From Candidatus Aveggerthella excrementigallinarum (GTDB lineage Bacteria; Actinomycetota; Coriobacteriia; Coriobacteriales; Eggerthellaceae): a stretch of 48,703 bases of DNA. Positions 1 through 11,144 of the stretch are shown piece by piece. The notes below the pieces were generated by a model. It did not search any database. It was not told the origin of the DNA and saw only the letters and a program-made list of their open reading frames with translations. Position 1 is the first letter of the stretch. Each line of letters opens with the position of its first letter. The position numbers and the translations under genes are program-made. The stretch lies in contig DVLD01000194.1 in NCBI GenBank assembly GCA_018715725.1, positions 1 through 48,703 on the forward strand. Direction: 5' to 3'.

Positions 1-1918
1 CGAACAGCGCGAAGTCCTCTTTGCCGTCGACCTCGGCCGTGCCCGTCTTGGCGGCGGCGGAAATCCCCACTTCGGACCAGAGCGCGCTCACGGCCTCCTC
101 TTCGGTGGCGACGCCGTGGAGCGCATCGCGCATGTAGGCGTAGTACTGCTCCTCGATGTTCGGCACGCCGGTCTCCTCCGTCTGGGCCGAGAGCACCACG
201 TTGCCCTCGGAGTTGCGCGCCTCCTTGAAGATGTGCGGTTTCAGCAGCTTGCCCGTGGCGACGCCGCCGTAGGCCACCGCCAGCTGCAGCGGCGTGACGA
301 GCACGTTGCCCTGGCCGATGACCATGTTCGAGCTGTCGCCAGGCAGCCACGCCTGCTCTTCCGGCGCGTCGGTGTAGTACTCGCGCTTCCATTGGGGCGT
401 GGGCACGCGGCCGACACGCTCGCCCGCCAAGTCGACGCCCGTCTCCTTGCCGAAGCCGAACTCCTTGATGACGTTCTGCATGGCGTCCTCGCCCACCGTG
501 TTGCGGTTCTCGTAGAAGCTCTTCGCGATCTCGTAGAAGACGGTGTCGCACGAGACGACGACGCCCTGGCGCAAGTCGAGCGTGCCGTGGCCGTTGAGGT
601 CCCAGCAGTGCTGGGGGTACTCGGAGCCGAAGCCCGTCCACTCGCCCGTGCACGTCCAGTACGAGTCCGCCGTGGCGAAGCCGTACTCGAGACCGGCCAG
701 GCCCGTGAACGCTTTGTACGTGGAGCCGGCGGCGTACTCGCCCGCGATGACGCGGTCGTTCAGGGGGTGGTACTCGTTGTCGTTGTAGGCGGTGTAGCGC
801 TCTTCGGAGATGCCGTGCACGAAGTCCGCCGGGTCGTAGGTGGGGTAGCTGGACATAGCGATGATCTCGCCGTTCGTCACGTCGATGCAGACGATGGCGG
901 CCGCCGTGCCCGAGCCCGACCCGATGGAGCCGTTCGGCGCGATGGTCTCTTTCAGGATCTGGTCCGCAGCGGTCTGCACCTTCGCGTCGATGGTGAGGTA
1001 CACGTCGTTGCCCTTTGAGGGGGCGATCTCGCTCACGACCTGGCGCACGTTGCCCTCGGCGTCGGCCACCAGCTGGCGCTGGCCGTGGTCTCCGGCAAGC
1101 AGGTTCTCGTAGGCCTGCTCCACGCCGGTCTTGCCCACCATGTCGCCCATCTCGAGGTCGCGGCCCTCCGCCACGTTCTCAAGATCGGACTCGGAGACCG
1201 TCTGCACGTAGCCGAGCGCGTGAGCCGCCAGCGAGCCGTACGGGTACACGCGGTCGGTGCGATTCTCGGTGGTGACGCCCGGGAACGCGTCCTGGTGCTC
1301 CGAGATGAAGGCGACCTGGCGCAAGTCGACGTCGGAGGCGATGACGCGCTGGCTCTGCACGCCGCCCGTCGTGTCCTGCGCACGCTGGCGCACGACGCCG
1401 TACGGCAGGCCGAGCAGGGCCGAAAGGCGCAGCAGCACGTCGCGGTCGGAGGCGACCTCGGCGTCCGCCAGCACGGTCAAGGACGAGCGGTTCGCGACGA
1501 GCGCCACGCCGTTGCGGTCGTAGATGATGCCGCGCGGAGCGGGCGTGCGCACGATGGTGTACTGGTTCTCGTCCGCTTGGCGGCGGTACTGCTCGCCCTG
1601 GAGGATCTGCAGGCTCCAAAGCTTTGCGGCAAGCGAGCCGAACACCACCGCGAAGAGCACGAACACCGCCATGAAACGGCTGCGCAGGCCCTCGGCGGGA
1701 GCGGCGCCGGGGGCTCCGCCCTCTTGCACGCGCGTCGGGCGCGCGCCCTGGGCGGTCTTGGGCGCCTCGGCGGACACGCCGACCGTCTTGATGGCGGCGT
1801 AGCGCAGGCTGCTCTTCGCGTGCTGCTCAGTGCGCGACGAGCGGACGTTGAAGAACACGACGACGCCGGCGACGAGCACGACGAGCGTGATCAAGCCGGC
1901 GATGATAGCCAACAGCAT
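1..1918 (-). CDS. mrdA: Penicillin-binding protein 2, elongasome transpeptidase (partial, runs off the left edge)
   Basis: Hand translation of the minus strand from ATG at 1918 gives MLLAIIAGLITLVVLVAGVVVFFN...SRFMAVFVLFAVVFGSLAAKLWSLQILQGEQYRRQADENQ...PRGIIYDRNGVALVANRS..., with SxxK (EYAAGSTYK) and KTG (AAKTGTAEV) motifs. It is absent from the ORF track because it is open at the edge. It lies next to mreDCB. Confidence 0.93.
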   Translation of the reverse strand, partial: MLLAIIAGLITLVVLVAGVVVFFNVRSSRTEQHAKSSLRYAAIKTVGVSAEAPKTAQGARPTRVQEGGAPGAAPAEGLRSRFMAVFVLFAVVFGSLAAKLWSLQILQGEQYRRQADENQYTIVRTPAPRGIIYDRNGVALVANRSSLTVLADAEVASDRDVLLRLSALLGLPYGVVRQRAQDTTGGVQSQRVIASDVDLRQVAFISEHQDAFPGVTTENRTDRVYPYGSLAAHALGYVQTVSESDLENVAEGRDLEMGDMVGKTGVEQAYENLLAGDHGQRQLVADAEGNVRQVVSEIAPSKGNDVYLTIDAKVQTAADQILKETIAPNGSIGSGSGTAAAIVCIDVTNGEIIAMSSYPTYDPADFVHGISEERYTAYNDNEYHPLNDRVIAGEYAAGSTYKAFTGLAGLEYGFATADSYWTCTGEWTGFGSEYPQHCWDLNGHGTLDLRQGVVVSCDTVFYEIAKSFYENRNTVGEDAMQNVIKEFGFGKETGVDLAGERVGRVPTPQWKREYYTDAPEEQAWLPGDSSNMVIGQGNVLVTPLQLAVAYGGVATGKLLKPHIFKEARNSEGNVVLSAQTEETGVPNIEEQYYAYMRDALHGVATEEEAVSALWSEVGISAAAKTGTAEVDGKEDFALF

Positions 1919-1930
1919 GAGGCATGCCCC

Positions 1931-2455
1931 CTAGCGGAACCGCGGCGTGGCGGTGTGCACGTCGGAGATGACCTCGGTCGCCAGGAAATGGCGCGCGATA
2001 GGGTACAGGACAAGGCCCGCCACCGTGCTGTAGAGCGCGCATGGCAGCGCGCGATAAATCAGGGCGTCAACCACGGAGTCCGCCATGCCCAGGCCCAAAA
2101 GGAACGCGGCGTACAGCAGCTCCAGCAGGAAGTCCGCCGCCACGAACAGCGCGAGCGGCACGAAGACCGTGTCGTTGTTCAACAGCGCGAACGCCCGGGA
2201 GACGATGAAGGACAGCAGGATGAGCAAAAACGGCATGGCGCCGACCGGCCCGTAGCCGAACAGGTCGTAGAGCAGGCCGAGCACGAACGCGAGCACGTAC
2301 AGCGACGCGCCCGGTCGCACCATGGCCACGATGAGCACGTAGACGACCATGAAGTTCGGCATGGCCGAGAACAGCGCGATGTTCGGCGCGAGCGCGATCT
2401 GCAGCAACGTCACGATGACGGCGCCGACGATAACGGGAAGAAGCGCGCTTCTCAC
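1931..2455 (-). CDS. mreD: Rod shape-determining protein MreD
   Basis: 174 aa polytopic hydrophobic protein between mreC and PBP2; start overlaps the mreC stop. Confidence 0.88.
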   Translation of the reverse strand: MRSALLPVIVGAVIVTLLQIALAPNIALFSAMPNFMVVYVLIVAMVRPGASLYVLAFVLGLLYDLFGYGPVGAMPFLLILLSFIVSRAFALLNNDTVFVPLALFVAADFLLELLYAAFLLGLGMADSVVDALIYRALPCALYSTVAGLVLYPIARHFLATEVISDVHTATPRFR

Positions 2456-3501
2456 TGGGAATCGCCCCCTTCGCCGTCGGAGGACGCCTCGTCCGAACTC
2501 GAGCCGGCATGCGCCGCGTCGGAGTCGGAGTTGGAGTCGGACTCGCCCGACTCGTCGGAAGAGGAGCTCGTCGAGCTGCCGGAGGAGGACGAGGACGAGC
2601 CGGAGCTCGAAGCGGAATCGTTCGCGTGCTCACCGGAGGTCGCCCCCTCGTCTGCGGCGCCGGCGTTGCCGACGGCCGTGACCACGAGCACCTCTTCGAA
2701 CGAGGAGGCGTCCGCGTTCGGGCTCACCACGATGACCGGCGAGGTGTCCCCCGCCTGCTGTTCCACGCTCACGACCTCGCCCACGATGATGCCGCGGAAG
2801 AAGCTGCCGCCCAGACCGCTCGTCACGATGACGTCACCCACCTTGACCTCGGCGGTGGACTGGAGGTCCTCGAGGTAGAGCAGGCCTTCGAGCGAGCCGC
2901 GCACGATGCCCTCGGCGCGGCTGGACTGCACGAGCACGGCAATGCCGGACTGCTGGTCGGTGAGCAAGCGCACGTCGCAGGTGTGCGGCGTGGCGGAAAT
3001 GACCTGACCCACCAGGCCGGTGCCCGACATGACGGGCAAGCCGGCGGAGATGCCGTCGGCGGTGCCCTTGTCGAGCGTGACCACGTCGTTCCACGAATCG
3101 CTGGAACGGCCCACCACGCGGGCGGCGACCGAGGTGAGCGCGTACTGGTCTTCGATGTCCAGCAGACCCTGCAGGCGCTGGGCTTCCTGGCGGTACTCCT
3201 CAAGCTGGCCTACCAGACCGCGCAGCTGCCCGTTCTGCTCGCGCAGGCCGGAGAGCGTGGACGCGTCGGCCGTGAGGTCTTCGATGGCGGTGCCCACCGA
3301 GTCGCCTGCGGCGGCGACGGACGAGCCCGCCATGCCGACCGGAGCGGCGATGGCCGAGAAGGCGTTCTGCACCGTGTGCACCGGGCCGCCCTCGCCCTCG
3401 CGGGCGTACGCGGTCACGAGCGCCAGCGACACCACCAAAAGGATAACAGCGACCAGCGGTCCGCGCAGGATCGCAGCATTGTCATGGAATTTCAGAGCCA
3501 T
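2452..3501 (-). CDS. mreC: Rod shape-determining protein MreC with Ser/Asp-rich C-terminal tail
   Basis: 349 aa; N-terminal TM, coiled coil, MreC core (VVGRSSDSWNDVVTLDKGTADGISAGLPVMSGTGLVGQV); next to mreB. Confidence 0.93.
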   Translation of the reverse strand: MALKFHDNAAILRGPLVAVILLVVSLALVTAYAREGEGGPVHTVQNAFSAIAAPVGMAGSSVAAAGDSVGTAIEDLTADASTLSGLREQNGQLRGLVGQLEEYRQEAQRLQGLLDIEDQYALTSVAARVVGRSSDSWNDVVTLDKGTADGISAGLPVMSGTGLVGQVISATPHTCDVRLLTDQQSGIAVLVQSSRAEGIVRGSLEGLLYLEDLQSTAEVKVGDVIVTSGLGGSFFRGIIVGEVVSVEQQAGDTSPVIVVSPNADASSFEEVLVVTAVGNAGAADEGATSGEHANDSASSSGSSSSSSGSSTSSSSDESGESDSNSDSDAAHAGSSSDEASSDGEGGDSQ

Positions 3502-3516
3502 AGGCCGGACCTAGCG

Positions 3517-4572
3517 CTATTTCGAGCGCATGAGGGTCTGCTTCAGGGCCGTCGGGGTCTCAAGCACCTTCAGGCAGCCCACGACCACGTTCGTGAGCGC
3601 CGTTTCGCTGACCCACACCGGAATCTCGAGCTTCTGCGTGAGATAGCGATCGAGGCCGGAGAGCAGGCCGCCGCCGCCCGTGAGCAGGATGCCGTTCGAG
3701 ATGATGTCGGACGCGAGGTCCGGGTTCGTCTTCTTGAAGGTCTCCTTGATGTGGACGACCATCTCGTCGATGGGCGCCTGCAGCGCCGCGCGCACGTCCT
3801 CGGACTGGATGGTGACCTCTTTGGGCTGCTCGGTGATGACGTCCTGGCCCGAGATGATCATGTCGCGCTCGCGCCCGTCCTCGAAGGGCAGGATGGAGCC
3901 AATCTTGATTTTGATGATCTCGGCCGTGCGCTCGCCGATCTTGATGCCCAGCAGGTCGCGCAGGTGCATGGCGATGGCCTCGTCCATGCGGTTGCCCGCC
4001 AAGCGCAGCGACGAGGACGTGACGATGCCGCCCAAGGAGATGACCGCGACCTCCGTGGTGCCACCGCCAATGTCAACGACCATGGAGCCGGTCGGCTCGG
4101 TGACGGGCAGGTCAGCGCCCATGGCCGCGGCCATGGGCTCTTCGATCAGGTAGGCCTGTCGCGCGCCGGCCTGGATGGTGGCTTCGAACACCGCGCGCTT
4201 CTCGACGGACGTGGCGCCGCAGGGGATGCACACGACGATGCGCGGCTTCGGCTGCCATGGGTACTTGCGCGTAGCGGCCTTGTTGATGAACGCGGAGAGC
4301 ATGGCCTCCGTGACGTCGTAATCCGCGATGACGCCATCGTGCAGCGGGTGCTCTGCCGAGAACGCGTCAGGCGTGTGGTTGATCATGTTCTTCGCTTCGT
4401 GGCCCACGGCGAGCACGCGGTGCGTGTTCTTCTCGATGGCGACGACGGACGGCTCGTTGATGACGATGCCCTCGCCCTTGATAGCGACCAGGGTGTTCGC
4501 GGTGCCCAGGTCAATCGCCATGTCCGAGGACATGTTGCTCGAGAACGAAGAGAATATATCCAAAAACGACAT
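3517..4572 (-). CDS. mreB: Rod shape-determining protein MreB (actin-like)
   Basis: MSFLDIFSSFSSNMSSDMAIDLGTANTLVAIKGEGIVINEPSVVAI... Start placed at the internal ATG (4572) rather than the 4614 ORF start. Confidence 0.96.
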   Translation of the reverse strand: MSFLDIFSSFSSNMSSDMAIDLGTANTLVAIKGEGIVINEPSVVAIEKNTHRVLAVGHEAKNMINHTPDAFSAEHPLHDGVIADYDVTEAMLSAFINKAATRKYPWQPKPRIVVCIPCGATSVEKRAVFEATIQAGARQAYLIEEPMAAAMGADLPVTEPTGSMVVDIGGGTTEVAVISLGGIVTSSSLRLAGNRMDEAIAMHLRDLLGIKIGERTAEIIKIKIGSILPFEDGRERDMIISGQDVITEQPKEVTIQSEDVRAALQAPIDEMVVHIKETFKKTNPDLASDIISNGILLTGGGGLLSGLDRYLTQKLEIPVWVSETALTNVVVGCLKVLETPTALKQTLMRSK

Positions 4573-4620
4573 TGAGGCTGACCCCTTGCAGTTCGTCAAA
4601 GCGCTATTACACAACCTGGC

Positions 4621-4629
4621 ATTCTAGCA
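4621..4629 (-). promoter_or_regulatory. Candidate extended -10 (TGCTAGAAT) upstream of mreB
   Basis: Minus strand reads TGCTAGAAT about 50 nt upstream of the mreB start. Confidence 0.4.
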
Positions 4630-4664
4630 CAGCGGGTTTGCGCCCGGCGAAACTCCATATCACG

Positions 4665-5114
4665 CTAGGCTTCCTTTTGCATCTTCTCCATGAGCTCCGC
4701 GATGCGGTCGGAGTACACGGCATCGGTGATGCCGGCCTCTTTGAGGTCCACGATGGGCGCGTCGTTCCACAGCGCCTCGAGGCGGTAGTAGTCGCGCGCC
4801 TCGGGCTGGAACACGTGCACCACGAAGTCGCCGTAGTCGAGCAGCGACCACGAGCCGTCCTTCGTGTACTCGCGGTGCAGCGGCTTGCGATGCCCGTCGA
4901 TGCGGACGGCGTCCTCGACCGCCTCCACGATGGCGTCGACCTGGCGGCTGTTCGCCGCGGTGGCGATGACGAAGTACTCGCTCACCGAGACGAGGACGCC
5001 CACCTGCTGAATCATGATATCGGTGGCCTTCTTCTCGTCCGCGGCCTTCGCGGCGATGAGCGCGCACTCGCGCGCGTCGAGTCCTTGCTGCTGATCTTGC
5101 TTCTCTTCGGTCAC
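4665..5114 (-). CDS. rsfS: Ribosome silencing factor RsfS
   Basis: 149 aa; ATDIMIQQVGVLVSVSEYFVIATAANSRQVDAIVEAVED...WSLLDYGDFVVHVFQPEARDYYRLEALW is typical of the RsfS/DUF143 family. Confidence 0.93.
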   Translation of the reverse strand: MTEEKQDQQQGLDARECALIAAKAADEKKATDIMIQQVGVLVSVSEYFVIATAANSRQVDAIVEAVEDAVRIDGHRKPLHREYTKDGSWSLLDYGDFVVHVFQPEARDYYRLEALWNDAPIVDLKEAGITDAVYSDRIAELMEKMQKEA

Positions 5115-5216
5115 GTACGCTCCTTGGGTTCGGGCCCGCTTCGCGGGCGATGGGTCATATCGTGCGCGCTGGAGACGGCATGTCCGCGCCGTGCAGCGGG
5201 ACGCCGTGCGGCGCCG

Positions 5217-6026
5217 CTAGTTGTTCAGTCGTGGGTCGGGTGAAGAGGATAGCCGACCTTTCTGGGCGCCCGGCTGGCGGACGGAGTAATGATTCCAAAT
5301 CTCCACCATGTCGGGGTGCAGCATGCGGTTGTTCTGCACGAGGTTCACGAAGATGGCCTTGAACGCTGTGAAAAACAGGTCCTCGAGCGAGCCCTTCCCC
5401 ACCGCCGCGCGCACCGGCTCCACGTCCTTGAACGTCCGGCTCGGCTCGATGAGGTCCGCGGTGAACACGATCATGTCAAGGTCGGTCATGCCGACGGCGC
5501 CGGACGTGTGCCGGGCGACCGCCTGGAACACCGCTTCGCCCAATTCCGGGAACGAGCGCCGCAGCGCCTCGGCGCCCGTGGGACCGTGCAGCAGCCACGG
5601 CATGGACTCCACGATGGTCGGGTCGATGTCCATGCCGAGCTCGGCAACGCGGTCGCGCGCCGCCTGGCCGACATAGCGCTTGTCCCAATCGTGCACGAGC
5701 CCCGCCATGCGCGCCTGCTCGGGGTTCGGGTAGCCGTAGACGCGAGCGAGCTTGCGCGCCGTCTTCGCCACGCCCTTCGAGTGCTGGAACCGCCGCTCGC
5801 TCACGCGCTCTTTGAGCAGCGCCTTCATGCGCCGGTAGTTCTCCTTGCCAAAGGGGTCGGGCGCCACGCTGCCCGAACGAGAGGGGGCGTCCTCAGGCGG
5901 GCTTTCGGCACCTGCCACCTCCTGAGCGCGGACCGCCTCGTGAGCCGCCTCCTGAGCGCGCGCCGCCCCTCGAGCCGCCTCGCGCTCCGCGCGCGCCTGC
6001 TTGCCGTCCTTGATCTCGATGATCAT
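5217..6026 (-). CDS. yqeK: HD-domain protein, YqeK-like (symmetrical Ap4A hydrolase family)
   Basis: HSKGVAKTARKLARVYGYPNPEQARMAGLVHDWDK...WLLHGPTGAEALRRSFPELGEAVFQAVARHTSG; located between nadD and rsfS. Confidence 0.87.
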   Translation of the reverse strand: MIIEIKDGKQARAEREAARGAARAQEAAHEAVRAQEVAGAESPPEDAPSRSGSVAPDPFGKENYRRMKALLKERVSERRFQHSKGVAKTARKLARVYGYPNPEQARMAGLVHDWDKRYVGQAARDRVAELGMDIDPTIVESMPWLLHGPTGAEALRRSFPELGEAVFQAVARHTSGAVGMTDLDMIVFTADLIEPSRTFKDVEPVRAAVGKGSLEDLFFTAFKAIFVNLVQNNRMLHPDMVEIWNHYSVRQPGAQKGRLSSSPDPRLNN

Positions 6027-6760
6027 GCGCCCTCGCCCTCTCTTTCGTCGTTTCGGTACAGCCTGTGCGATTCGATGTAGCGAATCACGGACCCTTTCGT
6101 CAGATAGCGGATGGTGCGGCCTGCCGCCACGCGGGCGCGCAGATCGCTCGACGAGACCGCCATGCCCGTCACCTCCAAGAACGTCACCTGGAAGTCCGAG
6201 CGCTCGCGCAGGGCATGCCGCGTCTCCTCAGAGATGGGCCACCCCGGGCGCGTCACCGCCACGAGCTTCGCCAGATGGGCGATCTGCGCGCTGTCGCGCC
6301 ATTTCACGATGGAGCCCACGGCGTCGGCGCCCGTGATGAACCAGAGCTCCACGTTGCCCGGATAATGCGCGCGCAGCTGGCGCAGCGTGTCCACCGTGTA
6401 CGTGTCGCCCGCGCGATCGACCTCGATGCTGCTCACGTCGAAGGCGGGATTGCCCGCCACGGCAAGCCGGCACATCTCAAGGCGCTGCGCGGCGGGCGTG
6501 ACGCGCTGGTCTTTCTTGTAGACGGGCACGCCCGCCGGGATGAACACGACGCCGTCAAGCCCCAGCTCGTCGCGCGCCTGCTCGGCGCAGGCAAGATGGC
6601 CGATGTGCACGGGGTCGAACGTGCCGCCCATGATGCCCAGGCGGTACGTGCGCGCCGGATCGTCCAACCCGAGGTCGTCGAAGCGCGCGCACACGGCGGG
6701 GCGCGCCGCGGCGCGAGGTTCCTTCGCGGGCCGGGCGTCCTGCCCTTCGCGCGCGCTCAT
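6023..6760 (-). CDS. nadD: Nicotinate-nucleotide adenylyltransferase
   Basis: RLGIMGGTFDPVHIGHLACAEQARDELGLDGVVFIPAGVPVYK...SSSDLRARVAAGRTIRYL. Confidence 0.95.
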   Translation of the reverse strand: MSAREGQDARPAKEPRAAARPAVCARFDDLGLDDPARTYRLGIMGGTFDPVHIGHLACAEQARDELGLDGVVFIPAGVPVYKKDQRVTPAAQRLEMCRLAVAGNPAFDVSSIEVDRAGDTYTVDTLRQLRAHYPGNVELWFITGADAVGSIVKWRDSAQIAHLAKLVAVTRPGWPISEETRHALRERSDFQVTFLEVTGMAVSSSDLRARVAAGRTIRYLTKGSVIRYIESHRLYRNDEREGEGA

Positions 6761-8040
6761 TACGGGCGCACCTGGCCCGCGCCGCGGATGACGTACTTGT
6801 AGGACGTGAGCGCGTCGGCCGCGAAGGGGCCGCGCGCGTGCAGCTTCTGGGTGGAGATGCCGATCTCGGCCCCCAGGCCGAACTGGCCGCCGTCGGTGAA
6901 GCGCGTGGAGGCGTTCACGTAGACCGCCGCCGAGTCCACCGCCGCCAGGAAGCGCTCGCCCGCCGCCGCGTCCTCCGCCACGATAGCGTCGGAATGATGC
7001 GTGCCGTAACGGTTGATGTGCGCGATGGCCTCGTCGAGGCCATCAACCGCCTTGACGCTGATCTCGAGCGCCAAGTACTCCGTGCCCCAGTCGTCCTCCG
7101 TCGCGTCCACGAACTGCGCGAGCGCGCCCGCCTGCTCGGCGCACGCGCGCGCCACGGCGTCGCCATGGACGAGCACGCCAGCGGCGGCAAGCTCCGCGAG
7201 CATCTCGGGCAGGAACGCGGAGGCCACCGCACGGTCCACGAGCAAGGACTCGCACGCGTTGCACACGCCCGTGCGCTGGGTCTTCGCGTTCATGACGATG
7301 GCGCGGGCCTTCGCGAAGTCCGCCGTCTCGTGCACGTAGACGTGGCAGTTGCCGGTGCCCGTCTCGATGACCGGCACCGTGGCGTTCTCGACGCACCGGC
7401 GGATGAGGCCGGCGCCTCCGCGCGGGATGAGCAGGTCGACCACGCCGTGCAGGCGCATGAGCGCGTCGGCAGAGGCGCGGTCCGCGCTCTCGACAATGCA
7501 GATGGAGCCCTTCGACAAGCCCGCGCTTTCGGCGGCGTCGGCAAGGACGCGCGCGATGGCCACGCTCGAGCGCAAGGCCGACGAGCCGCTGCGCAGCACG
7601 CACGCGTTGCCGGTCTTGACGCAGATGCCGGCAGCGTCGGCCGTGACGTTCGGCCGCGCCTCGTACACCATGGCCACCACGCCGAACGGCACCGTCACGC
7701 GCTGGACGCGCAGCCCGTTCTCAAGCGTGCGGTCCTCCAGCACCCGCCCCAGCGAGTCGGGCAGCGCCGCCAGCTCCTCGAGCGCCGCCGCCATGCCCTC
7801 CACGCGGTCTCGCGTGAGCAGCAGGCGATCGAGCAAGGATGCGGACATGCCGTCGGCGCGGGCCGCGTCCATGTCCTCGGCGTTGGCCTCCAGCACCTCC
7901 TCCGCACGCGCGCGCAACGCCGCCGCCATGGCGCGCAGCGCCTCGTTGCGCTGGTCGAACGAGGCCATTCCCAGCTCCGTCGAGGCGGCCTTCGCCGCCT
8001 CGGCCAGCATCCGGACGTCCCTCTCCACGCTCTCGGTCAT
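6760..8040 (-). CDS. proA: Glutamate-5-semialdehyde dehydrogenase
   Basis: TVPFGVVAMVYEARPNVTADAAGICVKTGNACVLRSGSSA...QRTGVCNACESLLV. Start MTESVERDV at 8040 follows an AAGGGG SD. Confidence 0.95.
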   Translation of the reverse strand: MTESVERDVRMLAEAAKAASTELGMASFDQRNEALRAMAAALRARAEEVLEANAEDMDAARADGMSASLLDRLLLTRDRVEGMAAALEELAALPDSLGRVLEDRTLENGLRVQRVTVPFGVVAMVYEARPNVTADAAGICVKTGNACVLRSGSSALRSSVAIARVLADAAESAGLSKGSICIVESADRASADALMRLHGVVDLLIPRGGAGLIRRCVENATVPVIETGTGNCHVYVHETADFAKARAIVMNAKTQRTGVCNACESLLVDRAVASAFLPEMLAELAAAGVLVHGDAVARACAEQAGALAQFVDATEDDWGTEYLALEISVKAVDGLDEAIAHINRYGTHHSDAIVAEDAAAGERFLAAVDSAAVYVNASTRFTDGGQFGLGAEIGISTQKLHARGPFAADALTSYKYVIRGAGQVRP

Positions 8041-8088
8041 AGCAACCCCTTTCACGTCGCATTGTCGGCGCCGCCTTCCGCGGCGGGA

Positions 8089-9210
8089 TTATTCGAAGAC
8101 CACCAGCTCGTCGCGGTGCACGATAGGCTTGTGCGCCAGGTTCGCGAGCAGCTTGTTCGCGTCGACCTCGGACTGGGCCCTGCCGCGCGCGAGGCTCACC
8201 TCGTCGCTCGAGCCGGCCACCAGGCCGCGGGCGAACACGTGGTCTGCCGTGTCCTTCAAGTCCACGACGTCCCCCGCATCGAAGGAGCCCTCCACGCGCA
8301 CGATGCCCACCGGCAGAAGGGACGAGCCCTTCGCGATGAGCGCGCGCTTGGCGCCGTCGTCCACCACGAGCGCGCCGCGCGCCGCGTCGCCCAGGGCGAT
8401 CCACAGCTTGCGCGGCGTGATCTCGTGAGCTTTCCGCTGCGCCACGAAGCGCGTTCCCACCGACTCGCCGGCGGCCAGGTCGACGAGCGCGTTCGCGCGC
8501 CGCCCGTGGCAGACGACGAGCGGGATGCCCGCGACCATGAGCACGCGGGCCGCCTTGATCTTCGTGATCATGCCGCCCGAGCCAACCTTCGAGCCCGCCC
8601 CGCCGGCGCTGGCCATGATGGCCTCCGAGACGAAGTCCACCTCGCGCAAGAGCTGGGCGTCCGGGTCGGTCTGAGGGTTCGAGGTGTAGAGGCCCTCGAT
8701 GTCCGAGAAGATGACGCAGAGGTCGGCTTTGATCAGGCACGCGACCAGCGCCGCGAGCGTGTCGTTGTCGCCGAAGCGGATCTCCTCGACCGAGACGGTG
8801 TCGTTCTCGTTGACGATGGGCACGACGTCCAGGCTCACGAGGCGCTCGAGGGTGTCGCGCGCGTGCAGGTACGCATGGCGGTTCGCCGTGTCGTGGCGCG
8901 TGAGCAGGATGACCGAAGTCTGGATGTCGCGCGCGCCGAAGATCTCGGCGTACGCGGTGGAGAGCACGCTTTGCCCGACGGACGCCGCCGCCTGCAGCGT
9001 GGGCATGTCGGTCGGGCGTTCCGCGATGCGCAGCTCCTTCAGCCCGCAGGCGATGGCGCCCGACGAGACGATCACCGGGCGCCAGCCGGCGTCGCGCAGT
9101 CGCTCCACCTGCTTTGCGAGCGCCTTCAGGTACGAGCGGTCGAGCGCGCCGTTCTCGTCGATGAGCGTGGACGAGCCGATCTTCACGACCACCGTCTTCG
9201 CCGCCTCCAT
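8089..9210 (-). CDS. proB: Glutamate 5-kinase with C-terminal PUA domain
   Basis: VVVKIGSSTLIDENGALDRSYLKALAKQVERLRDAGWRPVIVSSGAIACG... Start at 9210 follows AGAGGAG. Confidence 0.95.
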   Translation of the reverse strand: MEAAKTVVVKIGSSTLIDENGALDRSYLKALAKQVERLRDAGWRPVIVSSGAIACGLKELRIAERPTDMPTLQAAASVGQSVLSTAYAEIFGARDIQTSVILLTRHDTANRHAYLHARDTLERLVSLDVVPIVNENDTVSVEEIRFGDNDTLAALVACLIKADLCVIFSDIEGLYTSNPQTDPDAQLLREVDFVSEAIMASAGGAGSKVGSGGMITKIKAARVLMVAGIPLVVCHGRRANALVDLAAGESVGTRFVAQRKAHEITPRKLWIALGDAARGALVVDDGAKRALIAKGSSLLPVGIVRVEGSFDAGDVVDLKDTADHVFARGLVAGSSDEVSLARGRAQSEVDANKLLANLAHKPIVHRDELVVFE

Positions 9211-9325
9211 GCGGACTCCTCTCACTCAACAGCCATGCCCCTTCTTTGGGGCGAACCGCGAAGCCGGGGCTTCGCACTCAGCAGGCGCCGGGCGCAGCGC
9301 GCGCCGTGCCCGGTGCCGGGGGCGT

Positions 9326-10753
<1,428 letters not shown>

Positions 10754-10803
10754 TTATCCCACGGCGAGCGCGCTCTGGGCGGCGCTTGTCCGCAGAATGC
10801 AAA

Positions 10804-10833
10804 AAGCCCTCCGTGCGTGAGCGCGGAGGGCTT
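10804..10833 (-). terminator. Intrinsic terminator downstream of rpmA
   Basis: 10-bp perfect stem aagccctccg/cggagggctt; minus strand continues GGGCTTTTTGC. Confidence 0.8.
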
Positions 10834-10853
10834 CGCAAGCGTTATGCGCGTGC

Positions 10854-11126
10854 TTACGCCTCGGTCGGGCGAACGTGGACGTAACGGCGCACGCCCTTGG
10901 TGCGGCGCGTGCTCTTCACGAACTCCACGGTGCCGTCGCACAGGGCGAACAGCGTGTCGTCCTTGCCACGGCCGACGTTCTCGCCCGGGTGGAAGTGGGT
11001 GCCGCGCTGGCGAACGATGATGTTGCCGGCGATGACGGCCTGGCCACCGAACTTCTTCACGCCCAGTCGCTGTGCGTGGGAATCGCGGCCGTTACGGCTG
11101 GAACCGAGACCTTTTTTGTGTGCCAT
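10854..11126 (-). CDS. rpmA: 50S ribosomal protein L27
   Basis: [61 protein letters not shown]. Confidence 0.98.
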   Translation of the reverse strand: MAHKKGLGSSRNGRDSHAQRLGVKKFGGQAVIAGNIIVRQRGTHFHPGENVGRGKDDTLFALCDGTVEFVKSTRRTKGVRRYVHVRPTEA

Positions 11127-11144
11127 CTGAATCCCTCCTCAGAG

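Noticed and set aside
1085-2878. 597 aa plus-strand ORF
   Set aside because: Antisense to PBP2, mreD and mreC; His/Arg/Asp-rich translation with no recognisable fold; typical shadow ORF in high-GC DNA.
2509-4575. 688 aa plus-strand ORF
   Set aside because: Antisense to mreC/mreB; low-complexity shadow ORF.
7721-9277. 518 aa minus-strand ORF overlapping proB and proA
   Set aside because: Out-of-frame with two genuine genes on the same strand; Arg/Gly/Ala-rich.
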